A stretch of 15,966 nt of DNA from UBA910 sp964369145 (GCA_964369145.1 CAYJEE010000016.1:1-15966); one strand, 5' to 3'. Counted from the stretch's first letter, positions 7,657-14,365 are shown. Notes: generated from the letters alone by a model not told the origin. Translations and numbers: made by a program.

Positions 7657-8337
7657 TTAATTTTTTTGTAACACGTCTTCCGTAATCACTCCATCTTTTA
7701 AAATAATCATTCGGTCGGTCAGTCGGGCGTATTCAGGCTCATGAGTAACCATTATGATCGTCTGTCCCTGCTTGTGGAGCTCGATAAACGCATCGAGCAC
7801 TGCATCCGACGTCTCCGTATCCAGGTTTGCAGTCGGCTCATCAGCAAAGATAATCTGTGGATTGTGTGCGATAGCTCGTGCGATCGATACACGTTGCTGC
7901 TGCCCTCCTGAAAGCTGGCTCGGAAGATTGTTCATCTTGTCTGCGAGTTTGAGCTTCTCAAGTGCTTCTACGGCTTGGACCTGTGCCTGTTGTTCACTCT
8001 GACCTTGCATCAAAAGCGGAATAAGCACATTTTCAAGAGCAGTGAGTTCAGGGATCAGTGCGTAGTCCTGAAAGACATACCCAAGTTTATTGAGTCGAAA
8101 CTGTGTTCGTGCGTCATGAGAAAGCTTACTCACATCTATTCCGTCGATTGTGATCTCTCCCGCATTTGGGTGATCAAGAAGTCCAAGCTGGTAAAGTAAT
8201 GTTGATTTACCAGATCCTGATCGTCCAGTAATCGAAAGAAATTGACCTTTGGGTACAGACAAATTTAGCCCTTTGAGTACAGTGAGCGTAGATTCTCCAC
8301 TTTTAAATGATTTAATGAGGTTTGTAACTTGTATCAT
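7657..8337 (-). CDS. ABC transporter ATP-binding protein (MacB/LolD class)
   Basis: 226 residues. Walker A is GRSGSGKST at 38-46, the Q-loop Gln is at 90 (YVFQDYALIPELTALENV), the signature LSGGQQQ is at 142-148, Walker B IIFADE at 162-167 and the switch His at 199. The sequence style (LLDHPNAGEITIDG, YVFQDYALIPELTALENV) is that of the MacB/LolD/FtsE class, which pairs with FtsX-like permeases that perform mechanical work rather than conventional transport. The partner permease is the preceding gene, 37 bases upstream, and the adaptor follows. All catalytic motifs are intact. No Shine-Dalgarno sequence precedes the ATG; the upstream gap is a low-complexity A/T repeat. Confidence 0.95.
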   Translation of the reverse strand: MIQVTNLIKSFKSGESTLTVLKGLNLSVPKGQFLSITGRSGSGKSTLLYQLGLLDHPNAGEITIDGIDVSKLSHDARTQFRLNKLGYVFQDYALIPELTALENVLIPLLMQGQSEQQAQVQAVEALEKLKLADKMNNLPSQLSGGQQQRVSIARAIAHNPQIIFADEPTANLDTETSDAVLDAFIELHKQGQTIIMVTHEPEYARLTDRMIILKDGVITEDVLQKN

Positions 8338-8371
8338 TGTTTTGAAATTTAAAATTTGAAACTTGAAATTC
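8338..8371. repeat. Low-complexity degenerate TTTGAAATT repeat between permease and ATPase genes
   Basis: The 37-base gap contains successive near-copies of TTGAAATT/TTTGAAAC on the plus strand. It has no promoter-like or terminator-like feature that I can defend. It may be a simple AT-rich spacer. Confidence 0.4.
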
Positions 8372-8374
8372 GTC

Positions 8375-9646
8375 CTACCTTCCTAGGATCGCATCAAGCG
8401 TATTCCCTTTCACCACCAATCGTGCCGGAATATATCCTGCGAAGATTGTTGCAACAATAAGCAGTAAAGCTCGATTGATTGTGTTGGGAATCTCTGCGAC
8501 CAAGATACCATCTGAAAACGGAAAGTTGATCGGATGCGCATCGATAAATGGTACGAGGAGTCCGTAGAGAATGATGAAGCCGAGAATAATACCCATACAT
8601 GCATAAAACACAGACTGAAGAATGTATGAAAATTCGATTGCTTTTGAATCAATACCGATACCTTTTAAAATACCGATAAATTTTCGACGAGTGATCGCAT
8701 TGATATAGATAACAATAAAAATAGTAATAGACGCTACTACGAGACCAATAGAGCCCACCGCGTTTCCAAGAAGCGCAAAGGTGTCTTGAATATCCTTAAG
8801 GAACTTCGGAAGCGCTTCATCAGTAGTCTGCACACGAGCATTTTTGGACACACCACTGGTGATGAGCGCTTTTTTTACAATCTGTGGATCAACTCCTGGT
8901 TTGATTTTGATTGCGATTTCATCGACATTGTAGTCAGATCGTCCGATGAGTGTTCGCAGTGCACTATCGAGCATCACAATACGCTGATCAAACTCTCCTT
9001 TATTTTTTATAATTCCGACAATAGTTACTTCTTTTGTATAGCCATTGATCTTGAGACGGACACGGTCTCCCACTCCCACATTATCCAAAAGAGAAAGTCC
9101 CGGAGACTCGATAGGTAGATATTTTTTAAGTAAGTTTGCACCGACGACAATCGCGTCCGTATCATCTGGACGCAAAAAACGCCCTTCGATAATCGCATCT
9201 GAAATACCCGTAGTCTGGTCTTCGAGTGTTGGATTGATACCGGTGACTACACCGCTTGAAGTGTTCGCTTCTTCGGTAAAATCAATACGCTCTTTATAAG
9301 TACCCTCGAGAGTTCCTCCTTCAGCATAACGTGGTGAGTATGAGAGAAGCCATGGAAGATTTTGGACAATACTAATAATCTCCGTACTACCTTCAATATA
9401 GTTTCTCTTTGGAAGATTTGAAATAAAAATATCTCCTGCGTATTTTTCTTTAAATACATTTGTTGAAGATTGAATAAGACCGACGAGTACTCCACGCACC
9501 ACTACGAGGTTTAAAAACGTGAGAGTCATCACAAAGATAATCAATGCAGTCGTCCCAATACTCGATCGTCGTACCTGCCGAAGTGCCAAGAACAGACCAA
9601 GTGAGAGTGAAGTTTTAAGTGTGCTTTTTGGAGTAGTGTGTTCCAT
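8375..9646 (-). CDS. ABC transporter permease, FtsX/MacB type
   Basis: 423 residues. One membrane helix lies at about 31-55 (TALIIFVMTLTFLNLVVVRG). A large extracytoplasmic MacB-like domain follows, with the typical VVTGINP, EGRFLRPDDTDAIVVGANLLKKYL and VGDRVRLKINGYTKEVTIVGII elements. Three C-terminal helices follow (VASITIFIVIYINAITRRKFIGILKGIGI, FYACMGIILGFIILYGLLVPF, ALLLIVATIFAGYIPARLVV), with the conserved RRKxIGILKxIG coupling region contacting the ATPase. This is the first gene of the seven-gene operon. ATG 9646 lies just 6 bases after a -10 box, so the transcript should be leaderless. It probably acts in drug, peptide or lipid export with the next two genes; the substrate is not visible. 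Confidence 0.92.
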   Translation of the reverse strand: MEHTTPKSTLKTSLSLGLFLALRQVRRSSIGTTALIIFVMTLTFLNLVVVRGVLVGLIQSSTNVFKEKYAGDIFISNLPKRNYIEGSTEIISIVQNLPWLLSYSPRYAEGGTLEGTYKERIDFTEEANTSSGVVTGINPTLEDQTTGISDAIIEGRFLRPDDTDAIVVGANLLKKYLPIESPGLSLLDNVGVGDRVRLKINGYTKEVTIVGIIKNKGEFDQRIVMLDSALRTLIGRSDYNVDEIAIKIKPGVDPQIVKKALITSGVSKNARVQTTDEALPKFLKDIQDTFALLGNAVGSIGLVVASITIFIVIYINAITRRKFIGILKGIGIDSKAIEFSYILQSVFYACMGIILGFIILYGLLVPFIDAHPINFPFSDGILVAEIPNTINRALLLIVATIFAGYIPARLVVKGNTLDAILGR

Positions 9647-9652
9647 TTCTAC

Positions 9653-9680
9653 ATAATACCATAAACAGTTAACATATCAA
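9653..9680 (-). promoter_or_regulatory. Promoter of the efflux-trhO-plsC-alaE operon
   Basis: On the minus strand TTGATA (9680-9675) and TATTAT (9658-9653) are 16 bases apart, and the -10 box is preceded by TGG, an extended -10. Only 6 bases separate the -10 box from ATG 9646, so transcription would begin at or next to the start codon. GTTAAC (9668-9673), a small palindrome, lies in the spacer and might be an operator half. Confidence 0.65.
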
Positions 9681-9689
9681 CAGTGCTAA

Positions 9690-9732
9690 AAGAAACTAAC
9701 GAACTTTGTACTCAAAGTGACTATAGTTTCTT
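9690..9732. repeat. Nested inverted repeat, possible AT-rich terminator
   Basis: AAGAAACTA (9690-9698) pairs perfectly with TAGTTTCTT (9724-9732). A second perfect hairpin lies inside it: ACTTTG (9703-9708), loop TACT, CAAAGT (9713-9718). On the minus strand the outer stem ends in TTTCTTTT, so it could terminate the upstream gene ending at 9801. It may also be a regulatory structure of the efflux operon promoter that starts 10 bases away. Confidence 0.5.
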
Positions 9733-9735
9733 AAT

Positions 9736-9768
9736 GCCGTCAATCTGCACCCATTTCCTTTTGACGGC
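9736..9768. repeat. 8-bp inverted repeat GCCGTCAA/TTGACGGC with 17-base loop
   Basis: GCCGTCAA at 9736-9743 is the exact reverse complement of TTGACGGC at 9761-9768. Neither side is followed by a T run, so it is not a simple terminator. It lies between the stop of the Ada-like gene and the promoter of the efflux operon. Confidence 0.5.
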
Positions 9769-9800
9769 TAACGACCCAATACTTACCCAAAAGCTATTGT

Positions 9801-10175
9801 CTATTTAGTTCCCTTACAATTCGCCGCTGGGGTGTAGCCTTTTGCTCGGGCAAGTGCTGCCGAAGCAAATACCACCCTGTTTTCAGGTTTAATACGACTT
9901 AACGCTCCACACCACGGTAGATAGTACTTTGACCCATTTTTAGACCCGATCACTTCCCCTGATTCCCCCGAGCCCGGCTCGGGGGAAGTAGTTATTGAGG
10001 GTGTTTTTATGGTTTGAGAGGCTTTGGTTTGGCTTTTTACAATAGATACCGGAGAATAGTCTTTTTGGAGCGCAGACAGCCTCCCGAGACCAAAAAAGAG
10101 GAGTCCTCCGAGGATAAGGACGAGAAGTGTAAAAAAGGGCTTGATTTTTAAGGCAAAGTCTTTTATACTAGTCAT
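9801..10175 (-). CDS. Membrane-anchored protein with Ada-like metal-binding domain
   Basis: 124 residues. A basic N-terminus and one membrane helix at about 13-30 (PFFTLLVLILGGLLFFGLG) suggest an anchored, outward-facing protein. A Ser/Thr/Pro-rich linker (about 41-75) follows, then the C-terminal block GSKNGSKYYLPWCGALSR with Cys89, ending GYTPAANCKG with Cys120. This block resembles the Ada metal-binding fold (FxxxxEAxxxGYxPxxxC), with only two of the four usual Cys. Similar short anchored proteins are common in Parcubacteria as I recall, with no known function. The linker contains a 25-base perfect palindrome (9963-9987) that also occurs in modified form inside cysS. ATG 10175 is 8 bases after an extended -10 box (TGA-TAAAAT, 10192-10184), suggesting a leaderless transcript divergent from rpmA. 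Confidence 0.75.
   Translation of the reverse strand: MTSIKDFALKIKPFFTLLVLILGGLLFFGLGRLSALQKDYSPVSIVKSQTKASQTIKTPSITTSPEPGSGESGEVIGSKNGSKYYLPWCGALSRIKPENRVVFASAALARAKGYTPAANCKGTK
9963..9987. repeat. 25-base palindromic element copy 1, inside the Ada-like gene
   Basis: Two perfect 12-base arms flank one central C: TTCCCCCGAGCC (9963-9974), C (9975), GGCTCGGGGGAA (9976-9987). Read on the minus strand it encodes S-P-E-P-G-S-G-E in the flexible linker. It is GC-rich in an AT-rich gene and shares length, symmetry, central AGCCCGGCT and reading frame with the copy at 15913-15937. Confidence 0.75.
10141..10169 (+). promoter_or_regulatory. Probable rpmA promoter
   Basis: TTGATT (10141-10146) and TATACT (10164-10169) are separated by 17 bases. 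The predicted start is near 10176, giving a leader of about 38 bases to ATG 10214. The promoter lies within the 5' coding part of the divergent Ada-like gene. The leader has no Shine-Dalgarno sequence. Confidence 0.5.
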
Positions 10176-10183
10176 TACTCAAT

Positions 10184-10192
10184 ATTTTATCA
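10184..10192 (-). promoter_or_regulatory. Extended -10 promoter of the Ada-like gene
   Basis: On the minus strand TGATAAAAT forms a TGn plus TAAAAT extended -10 box. Eight bases separate it from ATG 10175, predicting a transcript that starts at the ATG. No good -35 box is seen, as is common for extended -10 promoters. Confidence 0.4.
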
Positions 10193-10213
10193 GAGAAATC
10201 ACACTAAAACACT

Positions 10214-10486
10214 ATGGCAACCAAAAAGGCCGGAGGTTCAACTAAAAACGGCCGAGATTCGAATCCAAAGTATCTCGGAGTAAAGTTGACTGAAGGCCAA
10301 TCAGCACAAACAGGTTCTATCATCATCCGACAGCGTGGGACAGATGTTTTGCCTGGTAAAAACGTAGGAATGGGCAAAGACCACACTCTCTTTGCACTTA
10401 AAGACGGTACTGTATCTTTCGGTACCAAACGAAAAACTCACTTCGATGACAGTGTTGTCGTAAAGAAAATCGTTCACGTTATCTAA
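10214..10486 (+). CDS. rpmA: Ribosomal protein bL27
   Basis: 90 residues. The start MATKKAGGSTKNGRDSNPKY and the core GVKLTEGQSAQTGSIIIRQRGT, followed by GKNVGMGKDHTLFALKDG, are the unmistakable bL27 sequence. The protein sits in the large subunit near the peptidyl-transferase centre, where its N-terminus contacts tRNA. There is no N-terminal extension ahead of the conserved MA-KKAGG, so the cleaved leader seen in Firmicutes is absent. It stands alone rather than in the usual rplU-rpmA pair; bL21 is not in the window. The gene is followed by a strong terminator shared with the convergent helicase gene. Confidence 0.97.
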   Translation: MATKKAGGSTKNGRDSNPKYLGVKLTEGQSAQTGSIIIRQRGTDVLPGKNVGMGKDHTLFALKDGTVSFGTKRKTHFDDSVVVKKIVHVI

Positions 10487-10496
10487 TACACTCAAC

Positions 10497-10528
10497 AAAA
10501 ACACCTCACAGAAATGTGAGGTGTTTTT
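10497..10528. terminator. Bidirectional rho-independent terminator between rpmA and the helicase gene
   Basis: ACACCTCACA (10501-10510), loop GAAA, TGTGAGGTGT (10515-10524) form a perfect 10-bp stem, flanked by four A on the left and T on the right, so both strands see a T run after the stem. It ends 2 bases before the stop of the convergent helicase. Confidence 0.9.
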
Positions 10529-10529
10529 G

Positions 10530-12377
10530 TCATATCAAAAATTTAATTGATTCTTTTGTTGTACATGAGCCAAAAATATACAATTCCTGCATAGCACGAG
10601 TCAGTGCAACATAAAAAAGATCTTTGTATATTTTTTTAATCTCATGTATAAGTTCAGGAGGGATTCGACTGTCACTTTGGATGTCAAACATATGCTCTGT
10701 TATCCCCACAATACAAACCACATCAAATTCAACTCCTTGAGACTCATACATAGTGTAGACTCGAACATCTGATTTTTTATCTTTTGTTAAATGAAGATAT
10801 CGATCTACACTTTCTCGATCTTTTCCGATAATGCCAATACTTTTTCCTGGATTATTTTTTACTATAGTATCAATCTCACGCATCCACTCGTCCTCCTGAG
10901 AAGATACATACTCTGCCACTTTTTTACCTTGTTTTATTTCAGCGGGGATATTTACCGCGTACCCAAGGTTATGTATATACTCTAAAATTTCTTTTGTATT
11001 TCTATATACTTTTTCAAGCTTAATAAGCCTTTCATCCGATATAGTTTCCCCTACATCAGACCATTTTGATATTGAGCCAATACGCACTTGTTGAGCGATA
11101 TCCCCCACGTACAACACAGCTTCCGTTTCGGGTTTTACCGATTCTTTAAGACACAACAGCTCTGCTGGTAAATAATTTTGAAATTCATCAACCACAATCA
11201 TCGCGTACTCAAGCTCAACAACCTCTGTTTTCTCCTTATAATCACCTTTCTTTGTTACTGTTGTAAATGTCCGAGAAACAGAAAATTTTGGATGATGCAG
11301 TTTATACTGCCGAAGCAAGAGAGTGATATCTACCCGATCAAGTGTTTTTTTATTTTTTTGTTCTAAAAATATTTTATAATTTTCTTTTGAAAGAGTATTT
11401 TTGTATAAGCCATCGAGCATACTAAAAAAATCTTTCTTCCATAAAACTTTTTCTTGAGCAGAAACAACCTTTAGTTTTTCATGCTGGTATATACTCATTG
11501 CAACCGTAGTAAAGGAGTTTGAATATTCTAAACATATTATATCTTCAGGTATGACAAGTATTCGTTTTGCCCAATCGACAAAAGTAGTAATCGTCACATG
11601 CGTAATACCCAGATCAGGAAGAAGGTGGGAGAAGTAATCTTTTGTATGACTATCTTGCACAAACACTATAACCGACCTCTGTTCATACAAATGAGAAACT
11701 TCTGGAGATTGCAAAAGATATGCAACGCGGTGAAGTGCAAGTGTTGTTTTACCAGATCCTGCGGGACCAGAAATCACCAACTGACCAAAATGATGCGATC
11801 TAATCACCGCATCCTGAGCCTTTTCCATCATCGATACAATTTCTGGAAGCACAAAACCTGTTTTACGACTTGAAAAGTGCTCTTGGTATACGAGTTCTCG
11901 AGGTACACCCACTGCCTCCGTAGAAAAGAAGACGATTTTTCCATCGACAATCATGTATTGATCTTTACTCAATAGTTTTACCGATTGATATTCACCACCT
12001 ATTATAGGGACAAACAACACTGAGCCCGGGGTTTCAAACCGAACAGACGAAACAGGTGAGACCCATGAGGAAATACCCTCCTCAATAAACTGATGCTTGG
12101 AAAAATATATAATTTTTTTCTCTTTATCTTTTTCATACAAAACTTCACATTTAGCAAAAAAAGGTGACCCAAACAGATCTTCTAATTCACGAAGTCGAAT
12201 CTCTTTATGCCCCAACAAATTGAAATAAACATACTGATCTTCAAGCGGCATTCGCTTTATCTGAGCAGGCTCCTTTTTACCAAGCTCTTTTATTTTTTTC
12301 TGTTCAAGAGAAACTTTCTCTCTCACATTTTCAATCTTAAGTTTTAACGCATCTATAAGCTCTTGTTTGTTAATCAT
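10530..12377 (-). CDS. UvrD/Rep superfamily 1 helicase, HelD-like
   Basis: 615 residues. An N-terminal coiled coil (about 5-65) and a small beta domain (SSWVSPVSSVRFETPG, comparable to the HelD WRAPVSS segment) precede the motor. Motor motifs: Walker A GPAGSGKTT 204-212 with the HelD-type ALHRVAYLL, motif II VVDEFQNYLP (DEFQ 397-400), motif III VGDIAQQV, motif IV region EKVYRNTKEI, motif V ESQGVEFD 545-552 and motif VI FYVALTRAMQ 588-597. HelD proteins in Gram-positive bacteria bind RNA polymerase and help remove it from DNA, so the same role is a reasonable inference; a plain DNA-repair helicase is the alternative. The gene stands alone, with a terminator just upstream and another downstream. 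The Asp of DEAQ-D is replaced by Asn. Confidence 0.88.
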   Translation of the reverse strand: MINKQELIDALKLKIENVREKVSLEQKKIKELGKKEPAQIKRMPLEDQYVYFNLLGHKEIRLRELEDLFGSPFFAKCEVLYEKDKEKKIIYFSKHQFIEEGISSWVSPVSSVRFETPGSVLFVPIIGGEYQSVKLLSKDQYMIVDGKIVFFSTEAVGVPRELVYQEHFSSRKTGFVLPEIVSMMEKAQDAVIRSHHFGQLVISGPAGSGKTTLALHRVAYLLQSPEVSHLYEQRSVIVFVQDSHTKDYFSHLLPDLGITHVTITTFVDWAKRILVIPEDIICLEYSNSFTTVAMSIYQHEKLKVVSAQEKVLWKKDFFSMLDGLYKNTLSKENYKIFLEQKNKKTLDRVDITLLLRQYKLHHPKFSVSRTFTTVTKKGDYKEKTEVVELEYAMIVVDEFQNYLPAELLCLKESVKPETEAVLYVGDIAQQVRIGSISKWSDVGETISDERLIKLEKVYRNTKEILEYIHNLGYAVNIPAEIKQGKKVAEYVSSQEDEWMREIDTIVKNNPGKSIGIIGKDRESVDRYLHLTKDKKSDVRVYTMYESQGVEFDVVCIVGITEHMFDIQSDSRIPPELIHEIKKIYKDLFYVALTRAMQELYIFGSCTTKESIKFLI

Positions 12378-12385
12378 ATGGTTTA

Positions 12386-12421
12386 AAAAATATTAAAAAA
12401 TGTTGAGTTCTTCTCAACATT
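12386..12421 (-). terminator. Rho-independent terminator after rplI
   Basis: On the minus strand AATGTTGAG (12421-12413), loop AAGAA, CTCAACATT (12407-12399) is a perfect 9-bp stem followed by a T-rich stretch to 12386. It lies 10 bases past the rplI stop and just upstream of the helicase ATG (12377). Confidence 0.88.
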
Positions 12422-12431
12422 CCTTACCTAC

Positions 12432-12878
12432 CTATTTCACCCCCTCAATCGAGAGTTTCAGATTTGCTTTCTTGCCGCCGGCTTCGATCACCACTGTATG
12501 ATTTCCTGTTTCTTTGAGTGGTTTGTCGAGAGCGATAAAGTCTGGGTGAATTGTGACATTCGCTTGTTTTTTCACCGCTTCAACAATCTCATCTTTGTGT
12601 ATACCAGCAAAGAGATGACCTTTTTCGTTTGCTTTACCAGAAATAGTAATCGTGAGCGCAGAGATAGTCTCGAGATTTTTTGCAAGGAGTGCTTCTTGGA
12701 CTTGTCTGTCAGCATCTGAAGTGTTTTTCAATGCTTCTATTTTTTTAACATTTGCCTCTGTCGCAGGAATACCAAATCCTCGAGGAATGATAAAATTCTG
12801 TGCATGTCCATCTGCAATGTTTTTAATCTCATGTCTTTTGCCCACTTTGGCTATATCCTTTAAAAGTATTATTTTCAT
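12432..12878 (-). CDS. rplI: Ribosomal protein bL9
   Basis: 148 residues from ATG 12878, chosen because the conserved bL9 N-terminus MKIILLKDIAKVGKRHEIKN begins there; codons upstream are the promoter and terminator region. The N-domain ends with GFGIPATEANVKK, the long connecting helix contains ADRQVQEALLAK, and the C-domain has GHLFAGIHKDEIVEAVKK, all standard. bL9 binds 23S rRNA at the base of the L1 stalk and helps keep the reading frame. From memory, bL9 is missing in several CPR groups, so its presence helps place this genome. Transcription probably begins at the ATG: an extended -10 (TGA-TATACT) lies 7 bases upstream. No adjacent rpsF, ssb or rpsR, unlike many bacteria. Confidence 0.96.
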   Translation of the reverse strand: MKIILLKDIAKVGKRHEIKNIADGHAQNFIIPRGFGIPATEANVKKIEALKNTSDADRQVQEALLAKNLETISALTITISGKANEKGHLFAGIHKDEIVEAVKKQANVTIHPDFIALDKPLKETGNHTVVIEAGGKKANLKLSIEGVK

Positions 12879-12885
12879 AGATGCT

Positions 12886-12894
12886 AGTATATCA
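12886..12894 (-). promoter_or_regulatory. Extended -10 promoter of rplI
   Basis: TGATATACT on the minus strand is a TGn plus TATACT box. Seven bases (AGCATCT) separate it from ATG 12878, predicting a leaderless rplI transcript. There is no Shine-Dalgarno sequence before the ATG. Confidence 0.5.
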
Positions 12895-12906
12895 TAAAAA
12901 ATATAT

Positions 12907-12934
12907 ACGAAAAGCCGTCTCATCTGAGACGGCT
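12907..12934 (-). terminator. Rho-independent terminator of the short transcription unit upstream of rplI
   Basis: On the minus strand AGCCGTCTCA pairs with TGAGACGGCT (arms 12934-12925 and 12922-12913), a perfect 10-bp stem with a very short apical loop, followed by TTTTCG. It separates the unit starting at about 13062 from rplI. Confidence 0.75.
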
Positions 12935-13057
12935 CCTAAGTATTCGAAGGACTGCTCGCGACTGTCGCCGACCATGTGTGGCGACGAAAGCGAGGAATGG
13001 GAGAGGGAGTAGCCCGACAAAAAAGCTAAAGAAAAGAATATCATTTGCGGTAGTCAT
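12920..13057 (-). CDS. Possible small membrane protein, 45 residues
   Basis: An ORF of 45 codons starts with MTTANDI, continues with a hydrophobic helix LFFSFFVGLLPLPFLAFVA, and ends in a basic tail (HGRRQSRAVLRILRSRLR) that would face the cytosol. Its ATG (13057) lies 11 bases after the -10 box of a consensus-like promoter, so the leader would be about 5 bases, similar to other leaderless genes here. Its TGA stop lies in the terminator stem. I know no homologue. The same bases form a strong secondary structure (CTCGC and GTCGCC arms), so the unit might instead be a non-coding RNA. A single TM plus Arg-rich tail also fits a small regulatory peptide, but no function is claimed. Confidence 0.4.
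   Translation of the reverse strand: MTTANDILFFSFFVGLLPLPFLAFVATHGRRQSRAVLRILRSRLR
12945..12996. repeat. Strong compound hairpin inside the short transcription unit
   Basis: On the minus strand CTCGC-TTTC-GTCGCC pairs with GGCGAC-AGTC-GCGAG around a loop ACACATGGTC: 5-bp outer and 6-bp inner perfect stems with a symmetric 4x4 internal loop. The segment is GC-rich compared with its surroundings, as expected for a structured RNA. Confidence 0.6.
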
Positions 13058-13068
13058 ATCTGGCGTAC

Positions 13069-13098
13069 ATTATACACCACAAGACCTTTATTTGTCAA
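13069..13098 (-). promoter_or_regulatory. Consensus promoter overlapping the end of the S41 protease gene
   Basis: TTGACA (13098-13093) and TATAAT (13074-13069) are exact consensus hexamers 18 bases apart on the minus strand. TTGACA is embedded in the last codons of the protease gene. Predicted start near 13062. It drives the short unit ending at the terminator 12934-12907. Confidence 0.75.
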
Positions 13099-14308
13099 GC
13101 TCCTTGATCGCCTTATCCATCTGAGGGTCTTCGCCTGTTTTTCTGTATTTTTCTATATCGAGATCCACTTCAAACTGCGGTTCGATACCTGCCTGAGAGA
13201 TTGAGTGTCCATTTGGTGTGAGCCATTTTGCAATAGTTACCTTTAGCGATGTTTCAGGAGTGATTTGGATTAGTTCTTGTACTGATCCTTTTCCATATGT
13301 CTTTTTTCCCACGAGAAATGCTTTGCCGTGTTCAGACAGTGCGCCTGCAAGAATTTCAGATGCTGAAGCAGATCCCCCATCGATAAGGATTGCAAATTTT
13401 AGCTCATCACTAAAGATGTTGTATCCCCGACTTCGATATTCTTGTGAGAATGTAAGATTTTTTGACTGTTCTGCGACGATAAGCTTGCCTGAAGGGAGAA
13501 ACCAGCTCGCCATATCAACTGCTGCCTCCAAGTATCCACCTGGGTTTCCTCGTAAGTCGAGGACGAGCTTGTGTTTTCCTGATTCTACAAACGTACGAAG
13601 TGCTCGACGAAACTCATCTGCGGATTGTGCTGAAAATGAGTACATACGGATTACAAAAACATCACCAATAGATTCTGTTTTCATTGCGGGCACCACGATC
13701 ACATCTCGCACTACTGAAATTTCAATCGGATCATCATTACCCTCGCGCATTATACTAAAAAGTACCGCACTCCCTTTAGGACCTTTGATACGCTTGATCG
13801 CTTCTGCTGTACCGAGACCTTGTGTTGTTTTCTTATCAATTGCAATAATTTTGTCCCCCGCTTTTATCCCCGCTTTGTACGCAGGAGTATCTTTGAGTGG
13901 AGCGATGACCGTAAGGACACCTTCTTTTACATCCACTTCCATACCCACACCTTCAAATGATCCGCTGATTTGTTCACCAAAAGATTTTGCCTCTACCGGA
14001 GGAAAAAAGACAGTGTAGGGATCCCCTGTGGATGCAGCGAGACCTTGGATCGCACCGTATACTTTTTCTTGAGTGGTAGGGGTTGAGCTTGTAGTTGTCG
14101 GAACGTATTTTTCATTGATAATATTCCATGCCTTCCAAAACGCATCAAAATCAACGCTCTGTGGACTATCTTTGTGTTCAAGTCCTGTAGCGAGTGCCAC
14201 CTGAGACGTGTTATGTTGACCAGTTTTAAACCCGAGGAAAAACGTAATAATCAAAACCGCAATAACCACTGCAAGAACTTGTTTGTGTGCTAAAAGTTTT
14301 TCTTTCAT
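13088..14308 (-). CDS. C-terminal processing protease, S41 family (CtpA/CtpB type)
   Basis: 406 residues. An N-terminal membrane anchor lies at about 10-28 (QVLAVVIAVLIITFFLGF). A helical region (FDAFWKAWNIINEKYV, GAIQGLAASTGDPYTVFFPP) precedes a PDZ domain (about 115-200, SGSFEGVGMEV to VLTVIAPLKDTPAYKAGIKAGD). The protease core carries LDLRGNPGGYLEAAVDMASWFL, catalytic Ser315 in GGSASASEIL, Lys340 in TYGKGSVQ and Gln344. The 25-residue Ser-Lys spacing and the Lys+4 Gln match the family. The protein is membrane-bound, facing outside, and trims or degrades extracytoplasmic proteins from their C-termini. The gene is monocistronic by context and divergent from the CorA-like gene. The start is preceded by TGT-AATAAT 8 bases upstream, again suggesting a leaderless message. 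Confidence 0.95.
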   Translation of the reverse strand: MKEKLLAHKQVLAVVIAVLIITFFLGFKTGQHNTSQVALATGLEHKDSPQSVDFDAFWKAWNIINEKYVPTTTSSTPTTQEKVYGAIQGLAASTGDPYTVFFPPVEAKSFGEQISGSFEGVGMEVDVKEGVLTVIAPLKDTPAYKAGIKAGDKIIAIDKKTTQGLGTAEAIKRIKGPKGSAVLFSIMREGNDDPIEISVVRDVIVVPAMKTESIGDVFVIRMYSFSAQSADEFRRALRTFVESGKHKLVLDLRGNPGGYLEAAVDMASWFLPSGKLIVAEQSKNLTFSQEYRSRGYNIFSDELKFAILIDGGSASASEILAGALSEHGKAFLVGKKTYGKGSVQELIQITPETSLKVTIAKWLTPNGHSISQAGIEPQFEVDLDIEKYRKTGEDPQMDKAIKELDK

Positions 14309-14316
14309 TACGTACT

Positions 14317-14325
14317 ATTATTACA
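14317..14325 (-). promoter_or_regulatory. Possible extended -10 of the S41 protease gene
   Basis: TGTAATAAT on the minus strand resembles TGn plus a -10 box with a weak first base. It ends 8 bases before ATG 14308. No strong -35 is visible. Confidence 0.3.
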
Positions 14326-14365
14326 CACCGATGACATGTCTGGCGAATTTCTTTGTTGAAAACCT

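Noticed and set aside
12012..12035. AGCCCGG with flanking GGTTTC in the helicase gene, similar to the palindrome core
   Set aside because: The flanks are not complementary: only the central CCCGGG is self-complementary, and the bases encode an unremarkable part of the HelD-like beta domain, so it does not meet the 12-base-arm pattern.
12879..12923. N-terminal extension of the bL9 ORF
   Set aside because: The bL9 N-terminus is highly conserved and begins at MKIILLKD; upstream codons are the promoter and terminator.
12945..12996. SRP RNA identity for the hairpin upstream of rplI
   Set aside because: The internal loop and apex do not match the SRP helix 8 consensus on either strand.
13218..14018. 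266-codon plus-strand ORF
   Set aside because: It is the antisense shadow of the S41 protease, whose catalytic residues are intact on the minus strand; the plus-strand translation is low-complexity Ser/Pro/Ile-rich.
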